NCBI GenBank assembly: GCA_009617715.1
Contig: VTFK01000518.1
Location: 1 to 64,000 of the forward strand
Direction of reading: 5' to 3'
Length of the DNA: 64,000 bases
Source: Plectrocnemia conspersa
Lineage: Eukaryota; Arthropoda; Insecta; Trichoptera; Polycentropodidae
A program made the translations under genes and the position numbers. The notes under the pieces are model-generated. The model was not told where the DNA came from. It saw only the letters and a program-made list of their open reading frames with translations, and ran no database searches. The first letter of the stretch is position 1. The number at the start of each line of letters is the position of its first letter. This document shows positions 46,501 through 58,500 of the stretch, one piece after another.

Positions 46501-49500
46501 TGTTTAATCATGGGAAAAGATTCTTTCTAACGTGGAAACATATGTATTAAATGCTGAAGAGACTGAGACAAAATGTATATCTAAAATATGCAGATTAATA
46601 GAAAATTAAAAATGCTTTGAAAATATCGTTTTTAATTGTCACTCAAATAGAATAAGAAGGGAGTGATAGTGAGAATACAAGTGAAAAAGCTACTAACAAT
46701 TACGTCAGTCACAAGATGGCGCTGACTTTTGTTGATACTTTACTAGACTACATCGATTGAAAAATAACAATATAATAAATAACTCTTAGACAAAATCATA
46801 CTGATATTTGAAAATGATTGAGAGATTCTAAAAGCTAAAATAAAATCACATTTTTACAGAAAAAAAAACATTATGATCTGTTTTATAAATATAATATAAT
46901 ATTGTATAACCAAAATTGATAAACCGGATTATCCCTGTTTTTTATTTATTTGTGTACTTCCTCCCCAGCATAAGCCTGGATTATCGAGGTATACTGTATA
47001 ATATTGTATTTATTTTTTAAACAAGAGTGCGTATTTATAAAATTATTAATTAATACAAAATATACATTAAATGTATGTCAACGCTGCGTATATAACGCTA
47101 TAAATATCTCAGTTCCAGGTAGAGATTATTTAATGTTCTATCGTTCTTAACAACACAATGAAAAAATTTAATGAAGTCTTTAAAAGTTTTTTACTGATGC
47201 AAGGTACTCAGCAAATGACATTGCAATGAAATTACTATGTTCACAATTATCTGTGATAAAGAAAGAATATATATGAGTCTGTATCATATGCTAAACATTA
47301 TACTATTTTTATATTGAATAACGGTAGATATAAATCATAAAACAAACATATAAAGCATTACAACAAAGATATGTGTCGATCAAAACTATTGTATGAACTA
47401 AGTGAGGAGAATTAAGTTTCTAAAAAATTTTCTTAAAAGCAAAAAAATCTCTGAAACAATAGTTTTTTCTCATGTCTACTGTTTTGTGTGAGAGAAGTTT
47501 GTTTGAAAGTTAAAAAATATTAAAAGCTTTGTATCTAAGCTTGCTATAATTTCGATTAAAAATAATTTAGTTAAAAAATATGTATTATGACAATGAATTT
47601 ACAGATTTACATATTTTTATTTGTACGTGTGAATATTCCTATATCTTAAATACACAAAAACGTCACTGTATATATTTAGTCACTTTTACGACACTGGATA
47701 TGTTTACATTTTTTAGACTAAATTTATTTCAAAATGTAAACGTACAATAACCCAATACTTAGAAATGAAAGTATTCATAGATTAGTATGATCGGCGTATT
47801 GAATGAATCGTTTTCCACTCACTTTCTTCGCAACCAATACGAATAACAAATTGTGATTAGCATAAAAATTCACTCACGCGCTAGGACCCTCCCAAGTCCA
47901 TGTCACCGTGTCTAAATGATTCGGATACCGAATAGTAACTGGTTGCACCGGAACTCCTGGATAGAAACCACCTGGTTTGAACGTTATCAGACAAGAACGA
48001 TTTGTGCAAGTCCCCTCAGGAAATATTAAAATCTGTAAAAATATAACGCATATATAAATATTGTTTTGTGTTGAGAATATTAATACAATTAATACAACAA
48101 CCTATTTCAAATGAAACCGAGGTCTTGATTAGAATGTACAATAAGTACTGATGCAATCAACTAATCCTGTCAAGGATGTGTTTGCATTTATTTTAAATAT
48201 TAAAGTATGGCTCATTATAATGAATGAAAGTCTCACTTGCGAATTGTGTAATGAAATATCAGACTTGCTTAGAAAGTGAAAGACAGAGTTGGCACATAAA
48301 TAAAAAGACTTAATTTATTGCGCAATAGTGATTGTTTTATTTATATGTATTAGATCCGACCGATTTTCTTTTTATTTTAAAAAAATGGTGCTAATTCAAT
48401 TCGAAATGATACTAACATAAATACATAGATAGTTACTTTCACTAATTTGCATTATTGGTCTATTTTTCAGATACTAAATTTGTTTTTTATAATAATAGCC
48501 AGTTTCAATATATCGTTTCTTTTCTTAATGTATCGATTGTTAATACCTGATTGACATTTACACACCTGTATCTTAACGTAAGATTTTTCTATTGATTTTA
48601 ATATTGTTAAAAAATAAAACATATATTTAATTTTTAAATGTCAAAATTTTCACCTGCGGCCAATCGTCCGAAGTGGCCCTTTCGATGATCTCCTTTATAG
48701 TATTCTGTCTGGAATTCGGATCGTCTCTCCACACGTATACCGGTTGGGTATAGTTTATCAACTCTGAAAGCATACAGCAGATTATTTTTAGCATGCATTG
48801 TTAAAACGATGTTACAATGCAAAGCATTTTAAGTTGACACGTATATAAGTAAGAAGATAAACGCTTTATGTCGAGATAACGACGCAAGTTTTGCGTAACG
48901 GACGTTAATTTCGAGTGATTGCACTGCGGTTTCGGCTCTCTTCTCTTGGCCCACATAGAATTCAACGCAAAAACGTAGGGGCAAACGTTAAAAATAAACT
49001 AAAACGTCGAATGATAAAAATATAACCGTCTGTTAATAGAAAAACGACCTTTTCGCCCACGTTTGAATGTGAACACCACAATGAGAACGGGATAATGAGT
49101 GATGGGCTATTTTAGAATCGCATAATGGACATAAGGTAGAAGGTAAAACTAAAGGGTAAGACACGAACTTTACTACAAAAATATATATGAATATCAACGG
49201 TATTTTTATTATAGCATATCGGTGGCTTTGAGTGTAATTGTTAAATAAGTATTAGCAATTTTATATAAATTTATCTGGTTTATCTGGTTATTCTAGTTTA
49301 CAATAATTCTGAATATATAATTGTTTTTGGATATTTTACAGTGACAATGGAGTCAAATTTTATTTTTATTAAATCGTATGTTGTAACATGGCAGGCGTAA
49401 GCCCAATGCGTTACAGCAGGCAAATCTGTACCAACTGAGTAAGTCAATCAGACATTAATACCTACAAGTAAGTATTAACCACCAGACTGAAAGTCTGGGA

Positions 49501-52500
49501 ATCAGTCACATCTATATTATTAATTATTATGTGCTATACAATTTATAATCAATATATGTCACTGCAGCTGTGACCGGTATTTTTAAATAATAGCGCATTT
49601 TTTATAAATAAAAATTCGAGTGCCACTACCGGGGCTCGAACCCGCAACCTCAGAATTACTAGTCTGAGACGTTACAGACTACACTGTTCCGTCCTTGATT
49701 ACTATATTTTCACGTTTAACTAAATAGTGGAAACAACGTTGTTTTATAATACATTTTTTGTTTATTTAACACTAAATGTCATTTTTTCAACATTTTTTTT
49801 AAATACACGATAAATAATGAATAAAAGTAGTTCAATTAGTATATTACGAGCTGAAGTTCCAACTTTTATTTGTAAGACCGTTTATAAGAAAAACAAAACG
49901 CGATACATTCAATCGGTGGACTATATGCGAATTGTAGTATAGTAATGCATCTTGGCAAATATCCAACAGACAAGACCGTCCTATTACTGCATAATTGATA
50001 GCGATCTCAGCTTCAATCAAATGATTATTTTAGGCGAAGAATTGAATTGCGTTCCGCACGCCCTTATCTCTCACTCATTCTCGTCACGTAACACGCGAGC
50101 GAGCGAAAGGGAAAGTATCTCACCGTACGCGCCTGATCCAGCTTCGAAAATGGATACCTTTAGTTAATCACAGCAAGAAATAAACATCTCGCAATCCATA
50201 TAAATTGCCTTGCCAAAAAAAATGAATCGAACGTATGCAGCGACCTCAGACTTATCAGATTAATGAGTTACTCGCTGAAAATTCAGTTAAAATTTAAATA
50301 AGGAAAAATTCACATAAGAAGAAGTTATCAACAGGGAACAATTTAAATTTAGGAATGACCTAGATACACGAGAAGCGTAAAACATGATAATCATATAAGC
50401 GCCTAGTTATATTGGTCTAGCTGCCAATGATGTAAGACTTCTCAAAAATCTGTATGAAATCAATCACTGAAATCTGTATGAAATCAATCATTTAAACAAT
50501 ATTCCAATACAGAGAGGTGTCAAATAGGGTTGTTTTTTTCCGCCTATTCTTCTTAATTTATACTCCGAAACTATCAAAGTAGCACTCCAGAGACAAAAAG
50601 GAATACAAATCAGCGAGAAGATAATAATCAATATTATAGTACATATGCTGATGACATGGCCATATTTGCTGAGACCGTTGACGACCTGGCTAGTGTGAAT
50701 AAAAAATGAATAAAATAGGGTCTACGAATAAACATCGATAAAACAAAATCTATGATTACAAACAAGCTCCTCGTGGGCCAGGTAAGTTTAACAGTGAAGT
50801 ATTTAAAATACCTGGGTAGTTAGGTAAAGCAAAAATAAAACAATATCAACACAAAACCGCGGATTAAAGATGATGTTAAAAATGCTTTAAGGATAAGAGA
50901 TAAATCTTATAACATATTTCAAATAATAAAAACAAAACGAGTAGAATATATTTTAAATGAAGCATATAAATATACCAACAATGTAGAAATATGTCAGTCA
51001 AAGCATTATTAATAACTAAAAAAATGGTATGGAAAGTCGATAGATGAAATAAAAAATGACCCGAATAAGATGTGGAAAACAATAAAAAAAGAATTAATCC
51101 TACTCAGAGAAACGACATATTAAATATGGAGATTGATGCAAATATAAAGATAATCATATGATAGCAGAAAAAATGAATACATACTACATTGAGAGTATAG
51201 AATAGATTGTGTTGTATTTAATAGCTCAGTTCAATAATTTAATACAATATAATACAATAATGAAACTTTGAATGTAAAATTTAGTGAGTTTAAATCAGTA
51301 TCTTTAGAAGAAATTCATAACATAATATATGAATAAAAAAAAAGAACCAATAATGATGAATTAGATGTGAATATAATTAAAGAAACATAGGAAATAATAA
51401 GAACTAAATTACATTATTTAGTAAATAAAGTACTCTCCGAAAAAGAAATACCTGATAATTTGAAGATTGCTACTTTATACCTAAAAATAAAAAATAGTAA
51501 AATGGTCGAATAAATGAGACCTTTAACATATTGCCTTATATGGAAAAGACGATTGAGGAAGTAGTAATCAAACAATTAAAGGATTTTATTATTTCTCAAA
51601 ACATTCAGAGAAAAACATTTTACTGAGACTGTATTATTATACAAGTAGCGATGAACGATTGTTAGGCTAGTATACGAATAAAATCATTGAAGTAGTTTTC
51701 TTAAATTTCAAGAGAGACTTTGAAAGAATATGCAAAAATATAATGTTAAAGAAATTAAAGATTATATATATATGTAAGTGAAATAGTTTTATGATGGTTT
51801 GAGAATAATTTAAAAAAGAGAAAGAAAAAAGGTAAAATAAATTATGCTTATTCCATGGAGAAAATAATATCTCACCGGTGTAACACAGGGGTCCAGATTA
51901 GAACCATTTTGTTTATAATATATATTATTATGTAATTAATAATATAGAAAAATGTAAAATATATATTTTTGCATACGACACTTTTAATTTATTGCATAAT
52001 GTAGTATTGAAATATGGTTAAAAAATAATGTACTTGAACTAAATGATAATAAAACTAAATGTTTGTTAATTAATTATAAAGATATGTTAGAAAATAGTTG
52101 ATAATATAAAATATTTAATAGTAATTGTAGATTAAAATTAAATTTTAAGGAACACTATAATTTTAAATATTTCATTTGAAGCGCAGGGTAACACCCCCAC
52201 GGAGTATGGCTGAGAGGCAAATAGTAATGGATTCTAATTAGAATGTAACGGTATATCGTCGAGCTCGATGGGGAATCTTATGATGTGTATGGATGTGTGA
52301 ATTTGTATAATAATATTCCTATGACAATACACAAAAATAAAAATATAATAAGTTGCTCTTCATGATAATACACGATTGAGAACTTGTTTTAACCATCAAG
52401 CAGAGGAAGATGGAGTAACTTGGGACAGTTTTTCATACCTCAATAATGAAAAAAGTTTAAGGTAAAAAATGTATCGGAAGAATGAATATATCTTGGTTGC

Positions 52501-55500
52501 GAAAAATACGCATATGGAAGGTGATGACAGCAGAATGAGTGTTTCGTGCAGCCAAGAACCGGGAAGGATACTTGGAATTTATCAACAAGGTGGTCGCCAA
52601 CATCTGGAATCGGACATGACACATAAACATAAATATAAACACCGTATCATAATAACATTTTAAAAAAAAAGTCTTTACCAATAGCAGAAGAGGATAATGA
52701 TGTTAAGTTAAAACATAATCATACGATATTTAAGCACTGATTTTAAAAATTAACTACAATATTTTATTAAAAGTGCTTTGTTTCAATTGTAATATAATAT
52801 AATATAATAAACAAAAGAGTATAAAGTCTAAAAAAATATGCTCTCTATTTGGTAATATATGTGTTTTATGAATCACAAATTCTATAACATATTTAGACGA
52901 TAAATACAGGATGTTTATATGTTTGCTGTGTTTTAAAATTTATTATAAATAAACACGATTTTTTAGAACAACTTCAAATAATAAAAAAACAGTATATTGT
53001 AATTAAACTATTATTACAGACTAAATCTGATATGGCAAACTTATTTAAAAAAGAAATAAAAGATCATATACAATACATACGTATACATACTATATGTATA
53101 AATCATAATTTTAAACTATATATTTGTTTTTCGTATAAATCCTAAAAACATATTATTTTCGTACGCCTACGCGATAACAACAAAAATCACTGGCATTCCT
53201 ATGCGAGTACATTTGCGTCAAAATCTACAAAAAAATGTTACGCATCATCAGTGAGCAAAAAAAAACAAGCCCAGTAACCCATTTACCGATTGACTCGGTC
53301 CACTTTGGACAAGTAGTTACTACAGGCTATAGATTAATTAGTTGCTGCTTTTTAATAGTTTTTTTATATCTTCATTCTTGATTCTCCAAGTAACGGTACT
53401 CATAAAGTTTATTGATTCAAAGTTAAGCTCTGACGCAATGCTAGCATATTGATTGTTTGTTTGTAATTAAAGCTAAACACACAAAGCTGATACATATACA
53501 CCTCATTATTTACATACATTCATAGCACCAGAAATGTTATTATTGGTTATTGACAACTACAAAAAAATACTCAAGATATTTGTGCTCCACATCTTGTCAC
53601 GTCTCTAAACAAATCTTGAAATGTAGAGCGACATTTGATACATAAATGTAACTGAAATATCTCAAGGATCTTTATTGTTATTTTAAAAAAATCGTTCATT
53701 CATAAATTATTTACTGGACATTCATCGTCTTTTTCGCAGAATCATATTATATAATTCAAGTTATTGCTTTAAGCAAATATTTAAGAAACATGTGTTACGT
53801 TAAACAAGAAAATAGTGTAAAATGTTACATAATATTATTATCTTCCATATCAAATTCATGTGAATAATTCAATACTACACAAACGCTATTGAAAAATTAT
53901 TATGTATATTCAACAGCTGGTAAAAACAAATTATGATAAGCACACGTGTATTGTAATATGAAGAAATGTTTGTCTGCGATGTATATCTATCCTAAACTGA
54001 CTAAATACTTTTTCTAACCATTTTCCTATTTAATTGAATCGCTAAATATAAGAATGCGTAATTTTCTTAATTAAGGGTTATAATGTTTTATAGAATCACT
54101 TCTTATATAAATGAAAACATGTACTTTTAATTGGATATATATTAGAAAAATCGAGCCCAAAGCTCTCGTACAAATTAAATAAATTTCTGGGGTAAATAAT
54201 AATTTTTACATACACTTAGCGATTCAATTCAAAGTGCAGTTTCTACTTAGAAGAATATAAAAACACCATACAATCATACATTAATATTACGAGAGATAAA
54301 TGTATGTAAATTAATTAACAATAATATTTTTACTAATGCACTAATAAATCAATCATGCTATGAATTAAATATTTTACATTAACTACATCTAATATCTGAA
54401 CACGTTCGTCAAATAATTTAGTATTGAATAGAAAGTAGTTAGGTTTAGTTTAAAACAATAAATAACTATATAACCATTCATAGTGTTCCAAAAGTGGTGA
54501 TTTAAGCCTAAGAATATGCATTTTCTGAATATATGCTACTATTTAGGTATACTAATTTGCTGATAGGATATATTAAAGTATATGGTATTTGTTGAAGAAT
54601 CTCTTATACTATATTGTACAATATATTAAATTTCCGCAAATACTAAATCACTTGTGTGTTGCGGCGTCAATCGCTCGTTTTGGTATTTTTATTGTACGAA
54701 TGAAACCACCACCCTTGGCAATAAATACATACTGCCCACGTAGTTGTCCATGCTCTCTCTCCTGACAATGACCGAGGACATCCTCGTCGCATACACGATG
54801 CAGCTGTCCAAGAAGGTCGAGTGAGGAGCTACGACCAGGATCGGAGCGTCCTTCCTGGAGGCCTGCTTTCCTTTGATGGTGATGGCCATACCTCCGGCCA
54901 GATAGGACCAGATTCCGATTCTGCACAGCACTGGCTTCATGGCTCTAGAGGAGATCACTCAACTCGGTTCAGTTCCGAATCCATTCATAAATTCCATCAC
55001 CACACCGTCAGGTTAAACCCTATCACCGCTCCATGTTAATAACGTGCAATTTTTGTGCAATAGTACATACGTATAATATCATACAATTATTCCAATAAAC
55101 CATCCTCGGCACCGTTAAAAACATATAAATATAATAGTATTTATAAATATCAATTACGAGTAATGAATGTGTCGTGTGGCATGTGAACATAATATATTAA
55201 ATAAATATTATTATATAAATACTGGATATGCGTCATACACGCATCGATTAAGTAAGATTCAGTCAGATTTTTTTAACATAAATATATACGTAATTACTAG
55301 TGATACATACGTCAATTTAAAAAGATTTCTAATTTATCTCATACGCACACAAAAGACTTTCTATCGTAGAAAGTTACTTAAAATTGGCAGTTTGCCGTTC
55401 CGTCCTTTACGCGTCGTTATCTTGTTATGTAAAAACAAATAAATCCGACGAGTTTAAACCTTATTTCAAGTAGCATAATAATCCGCTTTCTAAACATTAA

Positions 55501-58500
55501 TATATTATTTTATCTGGTTTTTTATTAATGTTATTTTAAACTGGTTCAGACTCTTATTGTACAAAAAAATATGTATAAATTTAAATTAATAAACATGCAA
55601 TTAGTATGTATTCATCGTGTAATTAGATAATGAATGTATGTATACTTAAAAAAATAAGCATTTATATCAGCTTATACATCTTATGATTTACATATGTATA
55701 ATATATTTATTATTAATTTTCGCACTGATTATATTAATCAAATAATCATACTCGAATGTAAAATCAGTCATATTTAAAAAATATCATGCATCGTTCTTTA
55801 TAATCAATCTGAAACAGCTTAAAAACATAAATTTAATATTACATGTTAAAGTATCAACTATTATTTTAAATTGGTATTTAAAAAGATTGCTTTTTAAAGT
55901 CAGTTACAAAGCGTTGAAACCATGACGATAGATTAATTTTTAATTTGATTATAAACTATTTTATATATAAAATATCAGAAATCATTACAATAAAATAAAT
56001 GGCCATTCAATTTTAATCAACAGTTAATATTCAGCACAACGCCAAGTTATCATGTGAATGATAAAAATTAAGGCAATTAGCATGAAATTAAAAGGCAGAA
56101 GGGATTTAATTTATGACAAAAATTAAAAATGTTCCATTTTAATTAAAGGCAAATGTCTTTTCTTATGTAATTTTTAATGTACGAGGATTAGTACAATAAA
56201 AACTATTATTTATGGTGTGTTAGAAATGACGGTGCCAATATGAGTGGAGCATACGATGGTATTCAATTACAAATAAAGAAAAATAATCCTTATGTTTTCC
56301 AGAAATTCAAGCATTTTTCACTATTCTTGAAAATATTTATGCATTTTTTTTTTGAAATAGAATAAACAAATTAGATCTACTGTCCAAATTTTACTAGCCA
56401 ATCCAAATTACGTTGAAACAGTAGCTGGATATGTCACTATTGACTGAAATTATTTTAAAAAGCCGAAAAAATATTTAAGAATGCGAAGATGTGTTTAGAA
56501 TCTAAAATAAAATGATTATCTGTTATCAAAAATCAATAGGTAAAAAAATGATATTGACCTTATCACCGCAATAGAATCAGCCATAAGTGAATTAAAAACA
56601 TATACAGCTGAAGCAATAGAGATGACCTTTAAATTGAAAATCAAACGTATATTTGAAGACAAGAGGAGGAAATTCGTAAAATTTGATGAGTTGGTGGATG
56701 GATGATTACTGATTTAACAGAAGGAAAAATTATTAGCGTGTAAATGTCTTCATTAAAAGTTTGGATATGATACGGTCAGCTAGACAGTGGCGTAGCTATG
56801 GTGGGGCGGAGGGGGCGGGCCGCCCCGGGCGGCATTGCTTGGGGGCGGCATATTCGCGATGGGATCGTCCAGTGTGATTTTTAACTCTGAATGCACTAAA
56901 ACATATATAAATTTACGAATAACAAGAGCTTAATAATAACTAATTTATTATTTTAAGAAATGCTGATTTTATGATCCTGCAAAAACTTGAGGGAGGGCGG
57001 CAATTTTAAGGATCGCCCTGGGCGGCACATACCCTAGCTACGCCACTGCAGCTAGATATTAGGTTTAAGGGAATATAATAAGTTGGAATATTATTTTATT
57101 TCTTCAACCTAAAAAATATTATATATGCAAGATTCTGATATTATTAAATCCGTAGAAGCATTGAATAACAGATTAAATGAAGATATATTATAACATTTTC
57201 CTCTTCAAATGGTAAATGTTAAAATCGGTTAAAGCGGATTGTTTTTTATTTCATCTATAGAAGATTTTTTTAATTTGCTAATAAGAAATATTCCACTATT
57301 TCAATTACTTCAATTAACACTTTCAATAACTATTGCAACATCTGAAAAGTTGTTTTAACTAAAAATAATAAAATAATATTTACAAAATTCGATTATCCAG
57401 AACCGTGTACATCGGGCTTGCCAAATCCGATCACTGGTTTTGGCCAAAAATATTAGATTTAATTTTACAAAAAAATAATAATAATAAAGATCACCTCGAA
57501 CATTTTTGTTGAGATGATTGTTTAGGCCGCAAAAAAGTTTATTGCCGCATACGGGCCGCGGGCCGCGATTTTGACAGTGCTAGTCTACATGTTTTTTTCA
57601 GTATTTGCAATAGAAGAAAAAGTAGCGTATGAAATGAAAACCAATGATTTAATTGAAACCTTGCGAATGTGAAGTGTAGGAGTAAAGATTTCAGTTTTAA
57701 ATATTTGTTTAGTTGTTCCTTTTAGTACAAATATTATATGAAAAATATTGATATACTATATAGAGTAAAATCATAAGAAAAAAACTAATACTCAGATGCG
57801 CTACGAAGTGTAGAAAATAAACAGGATGTTACACTATAAGCTAATTTTTATAAATTGTATTTAATGTATATTTAATATATACATCAAATTCAGAAAATTG
57901 TTTTTCAGGAAAGGGGAGGGCTGAAAATATTTTTGCGGGTAAGCCCAAAATATGAAGTTCTGCCACTGCTTGACAGGCATCAATTTGTCGTTCTTTTAAT
58001 TCTGACGTCAGTTAGTTTGATATAAACGTTGCAATTTTAGTCCATGCGTACATTTGCTGGAGTGACAGACATATATGACCATACTGAACTTTCATATATC
58101 GATGAATTTCAATATGTTTGATCCCTTTACTACTTAAAAAAACAAATGACAGAACGTATGCTATAACTGCAACAGCGATTTAAAGTACTGTCATATTTTT
58201 GGCAATTTTTTAAATTATTATTTAACTTACCCTTTTAATGTTGTATTAGTTTATATACGCACACTTTTGCTTTACCCATGACAGTTGATCCATTCCTTAG
58301 TAGCAGCATGTAACGGCACATGATGAAAAATATTATTAAAAAACGCTTTGTAATGACTTATGCAAATAGTTGATACGTGTATCAGATTCTCAAAATTGAG
58401 TTTCAAATCGAAGCCTCGATTCAATTTCAAAAAAGAAAACTGTCGATGATTGATGATAACGAACGACGTTGCGACAGAAATGTTACGATGGTTGTGCATA

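Larger units (their letters stand above)
56540..57579 (+). pseudogene. hAT relic (ZMYM1/TTF-type), interrupted by a MITE
   Basis: Before the MITE the plus strand reads [36 protein letters not shown]. After it come [28 protein letters not shown] and LKIIK, then [13 protein letters not shown]. This is the tail of a ZMYM1/TTF-type hAT transposase (IPVTSASAERSFSKLKLIKNYLR-like). The right end, GGGCCGCGGGCCGCGATTTT then GACAGTG, is a typical terminus. Many stops. The left end was not found. Confidence 0.65.

Noticed and set aside
49615..49700. Possible tRNA gene on the minus strand
   Set aside because: B-box and anticodon-like stem are present, but the acceptor stem does not pair and the sequence continues into a body with a LINE tail, so it is a SINE.
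54821..55039. Plus-strand 72-codon frame
   Set aside because: Antisense shadow of LPCAT exon B.
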